Part shown: positions 1 to 6,743 of the stretch, one piece after another
Numbering within the stretch: the stretch's first letter is position 1
How the letters are laid out: the number at the start of each line of letters is the position of its first letter
Assembly: GCA_002724835.1 (NCBI GenBank)
Contig: PBPX01000035.1
Coordinates: forward strand, 3,761 to 12,109
Direction: 5' to 3'
Length of the DNA stretch: 8,349 nt
Source of the DNA: Actinomycetota bacterium
GTDB taxonomy: Bacteria; Actinomycetota; Acidimicrobiia; Actinomarinales; Actinomarinaceae
Made by a program: the position numbers and the translations under genes
The notes under the pieces: generated by a model
Told to the model about the DNA's origin: nothing
What the model saw: only the letters and a program-made list of their open reading frames with translations
Databases searched by the model: none

Positions 1-66
1 GAAGCTGTACAAGAAGCTTTTGAAATCTGTCAGCCAGAAAATCCCCTAGAAAACTTAGATGATTAA
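1..66 (+). CDS. 3' end of an unidentified gene (partial)
   Basis: Frame 1 is open from the left edge for 21 codons and closes with TAA at 64-66. The visible tail begins EAVQEAFEICQ and ends PENPLENLDD, an acidic, proline-containing C-terminus that looks like the end of a folded protein and not random reading. The next gene starts 39 bases later in the same direction. There is too little sequence to name a family, and the frame could be accidental, although a same-strand gene end is expected here given the tight packing. Confidence 0.55.
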   Translation, partial: EAVQEAFEICQPENPLENLDD

Positions 67-67
67 A

Positions 68-98
68 TTGAGAAAATGTCTTACTTACCTGTTTTAAT
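68..98 (+). promoter_or_regulatory. candidate leaderless promoter for the 166-aa gene
   Basis: TTGAGA (68-73) resembles a -35 box, and TTTAAT (93-98) resembles a -10 box after a rather long 19-base spacer. The -10 ends seven bases before the ATG at 106, which would place transcription initiation at or next to the start codon. There is no Shine-Dalgarno before the ATG. The call rests on motif similarity only. Confidence 0.4.
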
Positions 99-105
99 TT
101 AAAGT

Positions 106-606
106 ATGGACAAAATAGAATTAGAAGGCTTAAAGGATGAAGAATTATTTGAGCTACAAAATTCAATTTCAGAAGTAATAAAACAACGAAATCTCAAAAA
201 AGGAGATGTGGATGAAATTATTGATTCAGCTTTTAATGTTGGATTCCCAAAAATGGATGCTGTGGGGCTAAATCCATGGGTCGAAGGTTCTCTTATAGTT
301 TGCCCAGGAGCAAGAATTGATAAATCTCAAACAAGGCATATTTGTAAATTTGTTGTTGCTGATGACGATTGGTCATGGGAATCTCAACACATGATTAGTG
401 ATGTTATAAGAAGAGATCAGTCATCCAAGCATTTTAAACAACATTCAATAACGTTAATTTCTCCATTTGAGGGCATGGTTTTACAGGTTATTTCTCAAAA
501 GTCTCAACAGGGAAAACATTTAGTTGATGGTATTGAGTCATTTACATTTAAAAATGGAAAACTAGAAAAAACAATGACAAAATCATCAAGATCTAGAGAC
601 CACTAA
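106..606 (+). CDS. conserved-looking protein of unknown function, 166 aa
   Basis: I do not recognise a named family. Residues 1-35 are charged and predicted helical (LKDEELFELQNSISEVIKQR), perhaps a short coiled coil. After it comes a mixed strand/loop domain rich in conserved-type residues: NPWVEGSLIVCPGARIDKS (56-74) with Cys66, then HICKFV with Cys80, and a DDWSWES stretch at 87-93. The tail (150-166) is basic and probably disordered. There is no signal peptide or membrane segment, so it is likely cytoplasmic. The two Cys with neighbouring His78 could suggest a metal or redox role, but nothing proves it. The ATG at 106 is preceded by a -10-like box and lacks a Shine-Dalgarno. It lies 32 bases before ndh on the same strand. 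The overall pattern recalls small uncharacterised actinobacterial proteins, but that is an impression only. Confidence 0.8.
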   Translation: MDKIELEGLKDEELFELQNSISEVIKQRNLKKGDVDEIIDSAFNVGFPKMDAVGLNPWVEGSLIVCPGARIDKSQTRHICKFVVADDDWSWESQHMISDVIRRDQSSKHFKQHSITLISPFEGMVLQVISQKSQQGKHLVDGIESFTFKNGKLEKTMTKSSRSRDH

Positions 607-624
607 AGATTCTTTTTTCAATAT

Positions 625-630
625 TATAAT
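625..630 (+). promoter_or_regulatory. consensus -10 box, leaderless promoter of ndh
   Basis: A perfect TATAAT sits eight bases before the ATG at 639, so the first transcribed base would fall at or within two bases of the A of the start codon. The intervening sequence (TTAATTAA) has no Shine-Dalgarno. No good -35 box is visible at the usual distance. This implies a leaderless ndh mRNA with its own promoter despite the upstream co-directional gene. Confidence 0.6.
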
Positions 631-638
631 TTAATTAA

Positions 639-1886
639 ATGGCAAAAATTATAATAATCGGAGGCGGTTTTGGAGGATTAAGCTTTCTTCAAAAAGCTCG
701 AAAGAGTAAAAACGATTTCATATTAATCGATAAAACTAATCATCATTTATTTCAACCACTCTTGTACCAAGTCGCAACAGCAGTACTTTCACCAGCAGAT
801 ATAACAGTACCTCTTAGGAATTTATTCAAAAATGATAAAAACGTAAAAACAATTCTTTCAGAAGTAAAAGAAATAAATAAAGAAAAGAAGGAGATCACTT
901 TAGATAATGCCGAAGTTATTAGTTATGACAAATTAATAATTAGTGCGGGTTCGAGCTATTCATTTTTTGGAAAAAACGAATGGTCTAAATTTGCTAAAGG
1001 ATTAAAAGTTATAAATGATGCATTAGACATAAGAGAAAAAATATTAAAAGCTTTTGAAAAAGCTGAAAATGAAAAAGATGAAAGAATAAGAAAAAAATAT
1101 CTGAATTTTGTAATTGTTGGAGGAGGACCAACAGGAGTTGAATTAGCAGGTTCAATTGCTGAAATAGCTTATAAAAACATGACTAAAGAATTTAGAAATT
1201 TTAGCAGCACAGATGCCAATATATATTTACTTGAAGCAGGAGACAGAATACTCCCATCCTATAGCGAGAGTCTTGCTAAAAAGTCTTATAAATTCCTAAA
1301 TGATTTAGGAGTAAAGGTAATGACAAAAGAGAGAGTAGAGAATATTGAAGAAATGAAGGTTACTACTAACAAGCAGGTTATTTATGCTGACAATATCATT
1401 TGGGCAGCAGGTAATGAGGCAAGCCCACTAATAAAATATCTAGACACAGAGACAGACAATGAAGGAAGAGCGGTAGTAAACCTAGATTGTTCTATAAAAG
1501 AAGACAACGAAGTCTATGTTATAGGTGATGCAGCAAACTTTAAAACAGAAAGTGGAGAATCATTACCAGGAATAGCTCCTGTCGCTATTCAACAAGGACG
1601 GTATGTTGCTCATAATATTAAAAAAAATATAGAAAAAGAAAAAAGAAAACCATTTAGATATTCAGATAAAGGCACGATGGCCACAATAGGAAGATTTAAA
1701 GCAATAGGAGTTGTAGGGAATTTTGAATTGGCAGGTTTTACAGCTTGGCTATTTTGGAGTTTAATTCACTTAGTGTATTTAATCGGTTACAGATCAAAGA
1801 TACTTGTAGCTATAGAGTGGATTTTTGCTTACTTTTTTAACAAAAGAGGAACAAGGCTTATATACAGAGATGTAGATAAAAATTAA
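639..1886 (+). CDS. ndh: type II NADH:quinone oxidoreductase (NDH-2)
   Basis: A single-subunit, non-proton-pumping FAD enzyme that passes electrons from NADH to membrane quinone. The N-terminal FAD-binding Rossmann motif GGGFGG is at 8-13, with the ribose-binding acid at D31. It is followed by the NDH-2 hallmark stretch HHLFQPLLYQVAT (35-47). The second dinucleotide (NADH) fold has GGGPTGVELAG at 161-171 and E199. The FAD-contact motif VIGDAA is at 294-299, and the quinone-site AIQQGR motif is at 316-321. The C-terminal third carries the aromatic amphipathic/hydrophobic stretch of about 365-400 (LAGFTAWLFWSLIHLVYLIGY) that anchors these enzymes to the inner face of the cytoplasmic membrane. 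Its length of 415 aa is normal for the family. It converges on mgtE with only 17 bases between stop codons and no obvious hairpin terminator. Confidence 0.95.
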   Translation: MAKIIIIGGGFGGLSFLQKARKSKNDFILIDKTNHHLFQPLLYQVATAVLSPADITVPLRNLFKNDKNVKTILSEVKEINKEKKEITLDNAEVISYDKLIISAGSSYSFFGKNEWSKFAKGLKVINDALDIREKILKAFEKAENEKDERIRKKYLNFVIVGGGPTGVELAGSIAEIAYKNMTKEFRNFSSTDANIYLLEAGDRILPSYSESLAKKSYKFLNDLGVKVMTKERVENIEEMKVTTNKQVIYADNIIWAAGNEASPLIKYLDTETDNEGRAVVNLDCSIKEDNEVYVIGDAANFKTESGESLPGIAPVAIQQGRYVAHNIKKNIEKEKRKPFRYSDKGTMATIGRFKAIGVVGNFELAGFTAWLFWSLIHLVYLIGYRSKILVAIEWIFAYFFNKRGTRLIYRDVDKN

Positions 1887-1903
1887 ATTAATAAAAAAGC
1901 AAT

Positions 1904-3253
1904 TCATAAAAAGCCTGCAAAACCTACAATATCAGTAACTAAAGTCAAAAATATATTTGAAGCTAAGGCTGGATCAAATTTTAATTTTTTAAGGATTAAA
2001 GGAATAGAAGCTCCAAAGAGATTACCAATCAAAATATTTCCAAAAACAGCAATGCTTAGTGACAAAGCATAGGCAGAAAGACCAACAATATTTAAAATCG
2101 CAAAAGATACAATTCCTATAATTAAACCATTTATAGATCCGATTAAAGATTGTTTGCCAATAACTTCAGCTACTCTCGCATCTGATACATCATTTCTAGC
2201 CAAAGCTCTAATAACTATGGCTAATGATTGAGCGCCCGAGTTACCTCCAACTAAAGCAACTACTGGCATCAATGCTGCAAGTAAAGCATCTCTAGCTATA
2301 GCTTCCTCAAATTGTGAGATTAAAACAGAGACAGTAAAAGCAAGAAGCAAATTAACAGCTATCCATGGAAGCCTTAGTTGAATTGATTTTTGTAGGGGTG
2401 TAAAAATTGTTTCTTCAGCTCCTGCACCAAAAGATTGAGAAAAGTCTTCTCCTATTTCAGATTCAATAATATCTAAAGCGCTGCTTACTGTTGTCTGTCC
2501 AATTAGTTTATTGTTTTTATCAACCACAGGAAGAGCAAGTAACTCATATTGCTTTATTAGTCTTGCTGCTTCTTCTTGGTCTAATGATGGATTAATAAAA
2601 ATTGGATTTTGAATCATAACATTATCAATAGTTTCATCTTCATCTGCAAAAACTATTTCTCTAAATGAAACAACACCAGATAATCTATTTTCATCATCTA
2701 CTGAGTAAACATATAATAAGTCTTCAACATTTTCGTGAAGAGACTTTAATTCGACAAGAGCTTCTTTTATTGTTAAACCAATTGAAATTTTTGCAACTTC
2801 TTCAGACATAAGCCTTCCAACTGAATCCTTTGGATAAGCAAGTCTGCGATTTATATCCAATTTAGTTGATTTATCTAATATATCGAGTAAATCTTCAGCT
2901 TCATCAACAGTGCTTCTTTCAAAAACATCGACAACATCTTCTGTGTCCATCTCCCTAAAGATTTTTTCAACAGTTGTTTCTTTAAGGTTTTCTACAATTT
3001 CAATAATCGCCCTGGGCCTAAGTGATTCAAATATTTTAATAGACACGTCAATGGTAAGGTCTTCTATTAAATGACTTGCATCACTAGGTTCAAACTCTTC
3101 TAAGGTGTCGGCAGAGTCAAAAGGGTCTGCTAACGCTATTTCATTCCAAATACTTAAATTTTTCTTTAGAAAGACAAGAGCATCTTCTGGACTTTTTCGT
3201 GCCAGCTCTCTTAGCTCCCCACCGTTTGTTGGCTCAATAATTTCTGAATTCAT
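1904..3253 (-). CDS. mgtE: MgtE-family magnesium channel/transporter
   Basis: A Mg2+-selective, Mg2+-gated channel of the inner membrane. The domain order is canonical: an acidic alpha-superhelical MgtE N domain (about 1-140), a CBS pair (about 145-265; DSVGRLMSEEV marks the first), a connecting plug helix (ESEIGEDFSQSFG, 264-276), and a five-helix membrane domain (about 293-449). The signature PVVALVGGNSGAQS is at 330-343. D441, in the FLTLVTDIVGF stretch of the last helix, matches the conserved pore aspartate of the family. At 449 aa it is close to the usual 450. The last helix stops abruptly at GFAGFL with a TGA, the only TGA stop in the window. The same frame continues after that TGA for six more mostly hydrophobic codons (IAFLLI) to a TAA at 1885-1883. 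The start is ATG without a Shine-Dalgarno, 49 bases after the peptidase stop, with a -10-like box between. It could be read from its own promoter or from the upstream operon. Confidence 0.95.
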   Translation of the reverse strand: MNSEIIEPTNGGELRELARKSPEDALVFLKKNLSIWNEIALADPFDSADTLEEFEPSDASHLIEDLTIDVSIKIFESLRPRAIIEIVENLKETTVEKIFREMDTEDVVDVFERSTVDEAEDLLDILDKSTKLDINRRLAYPKDSVGRLMSEEVAKISIGLTIKEALVELKSLHENVEDLLYVYSVDDENRLSGVVSFREIVFADEDETIDNVMIQNPIFINPSLDQEEAARLIKQYELLALPVVDKNNKLIGQTTVSSALDIIESEIGEDFSQSFGAGAEETIFTPLQKSIQLRLPWIAVNLLLAFTVSVLISQFEEAIARDALLAALMPVVALVGGNSGAQSLAIVIRALARNDVSDARVAEVIGKQSLIGSINGLIIGIVSFAILNIVGLSAYALSLSIAVFGNILIGNLFGASIPLILKKLKFDPALASNIFLTLVTDIVGFAGFL

Positions 3254-3263
3254 AGATACTTCG

Positions 3264-3269
3264 ATATTA
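3264..3269 (-). promoter_or_regulatory. candidate -10 box for mgtE
   Basis: On the minus strand TAATAT lies ten bases ahead of the mgtE ATG, giving a predicted leader of only a few bases. No Shine-Dalgarno is present, and no convincing -35 box is seen. The 49-base spacer is too small for a Mg2+-sensing leader such as the M-box, so the gene is not riboswitch-controlled from here. Confidence 0.4.
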
Positions 3270-3302
3270 CTTTAGTTAGAAAAGAATGAGGTTAAAAGGT
3301 TT

Positions 3303-5177
3303 CTAGGTTAGGTGTTTATTATGCCAATTAATTATTGCTTCAAACCTTTGCTTTCTATGAACAGGTTGTCCTGACCTTGAAAGTTCATGGCTCTCTGCAG
3401 GAAACCTCATCATAGCTGATTCAACCCCTCTTCTTTTAAGGTTAGAAAAAAGTTGTTCACCTTGTTCAATAGGGCATCGATAATCATTTTCTGAATGAAT
3501 TATTAATGTTGGAGCAATTATATTATTTGCGTAAGTAATAGGACTTTTTTTCCTATATAGATTTATATTTTTATCGAATTCTTCTAATAAGTACATTTCT
3601 GGGAAAGTTATTCCAATATCTGAAGTTCCAACCATTGTTTCCCAATTTAAAAGGGCTCTTTCTACAACAGAAGACTTAAACATTTTTGGATAATGACTAA
3701 TTACCCAAGCAGTCATAAAGCCACCATAAGATCCCCCCATAATTCCGTAATTTTTATTAGAGATTTTCATTTCTTTTACCATTTCTTTAAACGCAGTAAC
3801 CACATCATGGGTATCATTTACTCCCCATTTGTTTCCACAAACATCTCTTAAAAATTTATGACCACGACCAGAAGACCCTCTAGGGTTGCAAGCAATTATA
3901 TTGAACCCAGCTTCAGCATAGGTTTGGAATTCATCAAAATAGGTAAACCCATATTGAGCTGCCGGACCTCCGTGTATGCTTAGTAACGTAGGATTATTTT
4001 TGCCTACAAAAATACCCCAAGCATCAATTTTTGACTTACCTGTGTCTATTCTTTTATAAACACATTCATGTGACTTAGTTTTTTTATGAAAGCTTGAGTT
4101 TGCTTTAGAGGGTGTGTTTTCCCAATCTTCTAATTTTTTATCTTTTAGTTCATATATTTCATCTTGTTTTGAAAAAGTATTCGCAATTACTGAAATTCTA
4201 TTAGAACTTATTTCAAAATCAGAGATAGTCAATTGTTCATCAATTAATTTTTCAATATTTTTACCATTGCCCTTTCCAAGAAGTTGCTTCCCAGAATCTT
4301 CATACAAAATATACATAAATGAGTCTCTACATTTAACATTTGTTATTGGTCTATCAAGATCTTGATAAAGGACAGTTGTTTTGCCCGTATCTTTTATTTG
4401 GTGAATACTTATATTTGTTGGCCATTCAAACCTTTTGTTTAACCCAATTCCATGAAGCTCATTATTAAAAATAAATAATTTCCCCCACATTCCTTCGGTA
4501 TGGATAGTTTCTAGTTTGCTGCCAGTTTTTTTTATAATTTTTTCATCAAGCATTGAACCTGATTCGTTGTAAGAGCTTGCTGTAAAATAAAGCGAATTCC
4601 CTTTTTCAGCAATTGATCCAATAGATATAAACCCTTCTTTGTCTCCATCAATAATTTTTGAACTCTTTTGATTTGAAACGTTTACTTTATAAATATGGTT
4701 TCTCTTGTTAAAAATTATTCCACGAGTATCAAATCTGTATGGTATATTTTCAAGATATAGGGGCTCCATCTCTTTATCATCTATACTTTTAAAAGACTTA
4801 TCCCACTCTTTAGTAACTATGTAAATGTAATTATCTTTAGATGCCCAATAATAACTCTGAATGGTATCTTCTGTCTCAAATACAGTCGTTATTGAATTTC
4901 CATCTTGGAAACAGAGAGAAGATATAGTTATTTTCTTACTTTTTTTTGTTGATTTTATATAGGAAAGTATTTTTTTATTATTTGAGTATTGCGGCATAGA
5001 AAAGTTACTTGCCTTAGACCCTTTAAATTTTTTCCATGAATTTTTTGAATATCTCCAAAGCTCATTTTTATAGGTATTTTTATCAAAGTCCATCTTTGTG
5101 CTTTGTGCGACTATATTTTTATCATTAGATGTAATGTTTGATATTTTTCTATAATCAATTAAATTATTTGGTTTCAA
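3303..5177 (-). CDS. S9 (prolyl oligopeptidase/acylaminoacyl-peptidase type) serine peptidase
   Basis: A cytoplasmic serine peptidase expected to cleave short peptides. The N-terminal 370 residues form a lysine-rich, divergent region consistent with the seven-bladed beta-propeller that screens substrates. The C-terminal 250 residues are the alpha/beta-hydrolase domain. Catalytic residues are visible: nucleophile S483 in GGSYGG (481-486), D565 in HSENDYRCP, and H597 in PAESHELSRSG. The oxyanion-region motif HGGP is at 402-405 and NPRGSSGRG at 431-439. The ending (QPVHRKQRF...INWHNKHL) is typical of acylaminoacyl-peptidase-like S9C members. There is no signal peptide. At 624 aa it is normal for the group. 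The start is TTG, chosen because a perfect AGGAGG precedes it; the next in-frame ATG (M29) would remove the DYRKIS segment usual at the family N-terminus. It lies 28 bases after the TPP-controlled symporter and is probably co-transcribed with it. The natural substrate is unknown. Confidence 0.93.
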   Translation of the reverse strand: MKPNNLIDYRKISNITSNDKNIVAQSTKMDFDKNTYKNELWRYSKNSWKKFKGSKASNFSMPQYSNNKKILSYIKSTKKSKKITISSLCFQDGNSITTVFETEDTIQSYYWASKDNYIYIVTKEWDKSFKSIDDKEMEPLYLENIPYRFDTRGIIFNKRNHIYKVNVSNQKSSKIIDGDKEGFISIGSIAEKGNSLYFTASSYNESGSMLDEKIIKKTGSKLETIHTEGMWGKLFIFNNELHGIGLNKRFEWPTNISIHQIKDTGKTTVLYQDLDRPITNVKCRDSFMYILYEDSGKQLLGKGNGKNIEKLIDEQLTISDFEISSNRISVIANTFSKQDEIYELKDKKLEDWENTPSKANSSFHKKTKSHECVYKRIDTGKSKIDAWGIFVGKNNPTLLSIHGGPAAQYGFTYFDEFQTYAEAGFNIIACNPRGSSGRGHKFLRDVCGNKWGVNDTHDVVTAFKEMVKEMKISNKNYGIMGGSYGGFMTAWVISHYPKMFKSSVVERALLNWETMVGTSDIGITFPEMYLLEEFDKNINLYRKKSPITYANNIIAPTLIIHSENDYRCPIEQGEQLFSNLKRRGVESAMMRFPAESHELSRSGQPVHRKQRFEAIINWHNKHLT

Positions 5178-5181
5178 AAAA

Positions 5182-5187
5182 CCTCCT
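5182..5187 (-). promoter_or_regulatory. consensus Shine-Dalgarno for the S9 peptidase
   Basis: AGGAGG on the minus strand ends four bases before the TTG at 5177. Spacing is slightly short, but this is the strongest ribosome binding site in the window and it fixes the TTG as the start. Its presence inside the 28-base gap, with no -10-like box as well placed as those of the neighbours, fits translation from an operon mRNA. Confidence 0.75.
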
Positions 5188-5205
5188 AAAAACTATAAAA
5201 CAAGT

Positions 5206-6570
5206 CTATTTTGAAATCTTATCGTAAGCAAATGTGAAGATTATAGAAGTTAAGAACCCAATAAGAAAAGTATTTAAGTCGGCTAAACCGTAAAGATCAG
5301 TTGGAATAAAAATACCCCCAGGGTTGTTTGTTAAATCAATAAATATATATCTATAAATAAATACAGATAACAAAGAAAAAATAAAAGGAACTAAAAGAAA
5401 ATGATCTTTAGATTTACTTTTTAATTTATAAAATGCAGGGAAAACCAAACATGTTGCAAGAAGATCTGCAACAAGAAAAACGGAAAATATATTTGTAACA
5501 TATATTGCTGCAAATATTGCAAAATGAATAATTGCTAATGTTATGTACTGTGCTTCTTTTGCACCTTTCCCAATAAGATCTAAAGAGATTGTTGATGAGA
5601 TAGCATTTTCTAAAGTATCTATACTTGAAGCAACCAATAGCGTACAAAGAGAGACTAATAATACTGAAGAGAATAAATTTAATTCAAGTTGGCCAATAAA
5701 ACTAAGAGTCGGGCTCTCAAGACCCTTACCTGCTCCAACATCACCAGCTATGCCAATAAGTAAAATAGTTAAAAATGCACCGACTGCCGAAATGATAGAT
5801 GCTTTTTTTATTGTCTTTTCATTTTTTGCAGAGAAAGTTCTTTGCCAGTAGCCTTGGGAAAATATTTCAGCAGCTGTAACAGCTAATATAACTGCAAGTG
5901 CAGATTTTAAACTGAATGTTTCAAAAGTTCCTAGTCCTCCTAATTTTGAGTAATTCACTATTTCAGAGAAAGAGTTCTGACTAAACCAAATACTAAATAA
6001 AACTATTAACAATAAAATTATTCCAATGCCTTGAAACTTATCAGTTATATAAGAGGCTTTAAAACCAGATTTTTTTAGATAAGCATAAGTAAAGACGCCT
6101 ACAAGAATCATGATTCTTAAACCAGAAACTTCAGCAATTGATGGAAAAAGAAAGTTTATAGAAGCAAACTCTGCAACTAAAAAAGCACTCATATAAATTA
6201 TTGCAACTAGTGAGACTACTATTTGAGCTGTTCTTCCATATCTGATATTAATGAACTGTGGTAAGGTTGCTCCGCCTGGTACTAAATTTGCAATTTTTGG
6301 ACCTAGAAAATATAAAAGTAAAAAAGGTGTAGCAGCCGATATAGCATAACCAATAACGTCATAACCTAAACCCCACCAAGCAACTTCGGCAGGAGCTGTA
6401 AGAATCCATAAGCCCATTCCACTTGCATAAAAGCTTAAAGAAACCCCAAATACATTTTCTGTTTTATTCAATACAAAATATTCATCTGTAGAAGACTTAA
6501 TTTTTGTAGTTCTAAAGTAGACCAGAAGTAGTATTAGCAAAATTATTCCATAAGCTATGACTGAATTCAT
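5206..6570 (-). CDS. thiV: SSS-family Na+:solute symporter, predicted thiamin/HMP transporter (ThiV-like)
   Basis: A sodium-coupled uptake carrier in the cytoplasmic membrane. The 454-aa chain contains about 12-13 hydrophobic segments. Solute:sodium symporter landmarks are present: DEYFVL after the first helix (29-34), GYDVIGYAISAATPFLL (69-85), TLPQFINIRYG (102-112), ITDKFQG (175-181), the cytoplasmic loop GYWQRTFSAKNEKT (240-253) and the serine-rich SSIDTLENAISS (315-326), where the family places Na+ ligands. Substrate cannot be read from the protein alone. The assignment comes from the TPP riboswitch immediately upstream. SSS carriers under TPP riboswitches are the ThiV group, proposed in SAR11 to import the thiamin pyrimidine HMP. 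Thiamin itself or a degradation product is also possible. Translation starts at ATG with AAGGGAG eight bases before it. The S9 peptidase gene follows 28 bases downstream. Confidence 0.88.
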   Translation of the reverse strand: MNSVIAYGIILLILLLVYFRTTKIKSSTDEYFVLNKTENVFGVSLSFYASGMGLWILTAPAEVAWWGLGYDVIGYAISAATPFLLLYFLGPKIANLVPGGATLPQFINIRYGRTAQIVVSLVAIIYMSAFLVAEFASINFLFPSIAEVSGLRIMILVGVFTYAYLKKSGFKASYITDKFQGIGIILLLIVLFSIWFSQNSFSEIVNYSKLGGLGTFETFSLKSALAVILAVTAAEIFSQGYWQRTFSAKNEKTIKKASIISAVGAFLTILLIGIAGDVGAGKGLESPTLSFIGQLELNLFSSVLLVSLCTLLVASSIDTLENAISSTISLDLIGKGAKEAQYITLAIIHFAIFAAIYVTNIFSVFLVADLLATCLVFPAFYKLKSKSKDHFLLVPFIFSLLSVFIYRYIFIDLTNNPGGIFIPTDLYGLADLNTFLIGFLTSIIFTFAYDKISK

Positions 6571-6578
6571 CTACAATT

Positions 6579-6585
6579 CTCCCTT
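6579..6585 (-). promoter_or_regulatory. Shine-Dalgarno of thiV, possible riboswitch target
   Basis: AAGGGAG on the minus strand is spaced eight bases from the thiV ATG. A UCCC at 6597-6594, between the aptamer and this site, could pair with its GGGA (6583-6580) across a 10-base loop. The helix is only four pairs, so sequestration is plausible but weakly supported. The absence of a U-run behind any hairpin favours control of translation over termination. Confidence 0.6.
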
Positions 6586-6600
6586 AAAATATTGGGATCA

Positions 6601-6680
6601 AAGAACTGTTTTCCCTTCGTTGGAATTATCCAACAGGTTCTTACGGTCGGTTTTTAACCCTCTCAGCCCTTGCTCCCGCT
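6601..6680 (-). ncRNA. TPP riboswitch (THI element)
   Basis: Read on the minus strand, the conserved TPP aptamer blocks appear in order: CGGGAGC (6678-6672), GGCTGAGA (6668-6661), a small optional hairpin GGTT/AACC, GACCGT (6647-6642), GAACCTG (6640-6634), TTGGATAATTCCAACG forming the pyrophosphate-side hairpin, and GAAGGGAA closing the core (6618-6611). The P3 arm is reduced to about three pairs with a four-base loop, the short form. The last ten bases (6610-6601, AACAGTTCTT) are complementary, with one bulged base, to 6642-6632 (AAGAACCTGTT). They could therefore compete for the conserved ACCTG strand as the expression platform. TPP binding is expected to lower expression of the thiV gene 31 bases downstream. 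The block order and spacing resemble actinobacterial examples. Confidence 0.93.
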
Positions 6681-6685
6681 TTTTT

Positions 6686-6703
6686 ATATTACCCATAATC
6701 ATA
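6686..6703 (-). promoter_or_regulatory. candidate promoter for the riboswitch-thiV transcript
   Basis: Two -10-like hexamers lie just ahead of the aptamer on the minus strand: TATGAT (6703-6698) and TAATAT (6691-6686). The second would start transcription close to 6679, at the first base of the aptamer; the first would add about a dozen bases. No clear -35 box accompanies either, so which one is used is undecided. Confidence 0.4.
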
Positions 6704-6728
6704 CTTCTTATTAGATAGTTTTCATAAA

Positions 6729-6737
6729 TGTTAAGCT
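6729..6737 (+). promoter_or_regulatory. extended -10 box, leaderless promoter of the EamA gene
   Basis: TGTTAAGCT fits the extended -10 pattern TGnTAnnnT and ends six bases before the ATG at 6744, which has no Shine-Dalgarno. Initiation would fall at the start codon. It points away from the riboswitch promoter in the same 173-base divergent spacer, so the TPP element does not control this gene. Confidence 0.55.
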
Positions 6738-6743
6738 AGCAAA

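Noticed and set aside
1904..3253. TGA read as tryptophan (alternative genetic code) because of the mgtE continuation
   Set aside because: All other intact genes encode Trp with TGG and are full length without internal TGA, so the standard code applies; only a local event is considered.
3254..3302. Mg2+-responsive riboswitch before mgtE
   Set aside because: The 49-base gap has no room for an M-box, and a -10-like box lies just ten bases before the start codon.
4114..4365. 83-codon plus-strand open frame
   Set aside because: Lies wholly inside the propeller region of the S9 peptidase gene on the other strand, has a serine-rich low-quality composition and no start context; a shadow.
5426..5647. 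73-codon minus-strand open frame rich in Cys, Tyr and Arg
   Set aside because: Out-of-frame shadow inside thiV; the composition is that of a shifted membrane-protein frame.
5543..5851. 102-codon plus-strand open frame
   Set aside because: Antisense to the thiV coding region, whose membrane-protein reading is clearly genuine.
6601..6743. TPP riboswitch as regulator of the EamA gene as well
   Set aside because: The aptamer motifs read only on the minus strand, and the EamA gene is transcribed the other way from a promoter outside the element.
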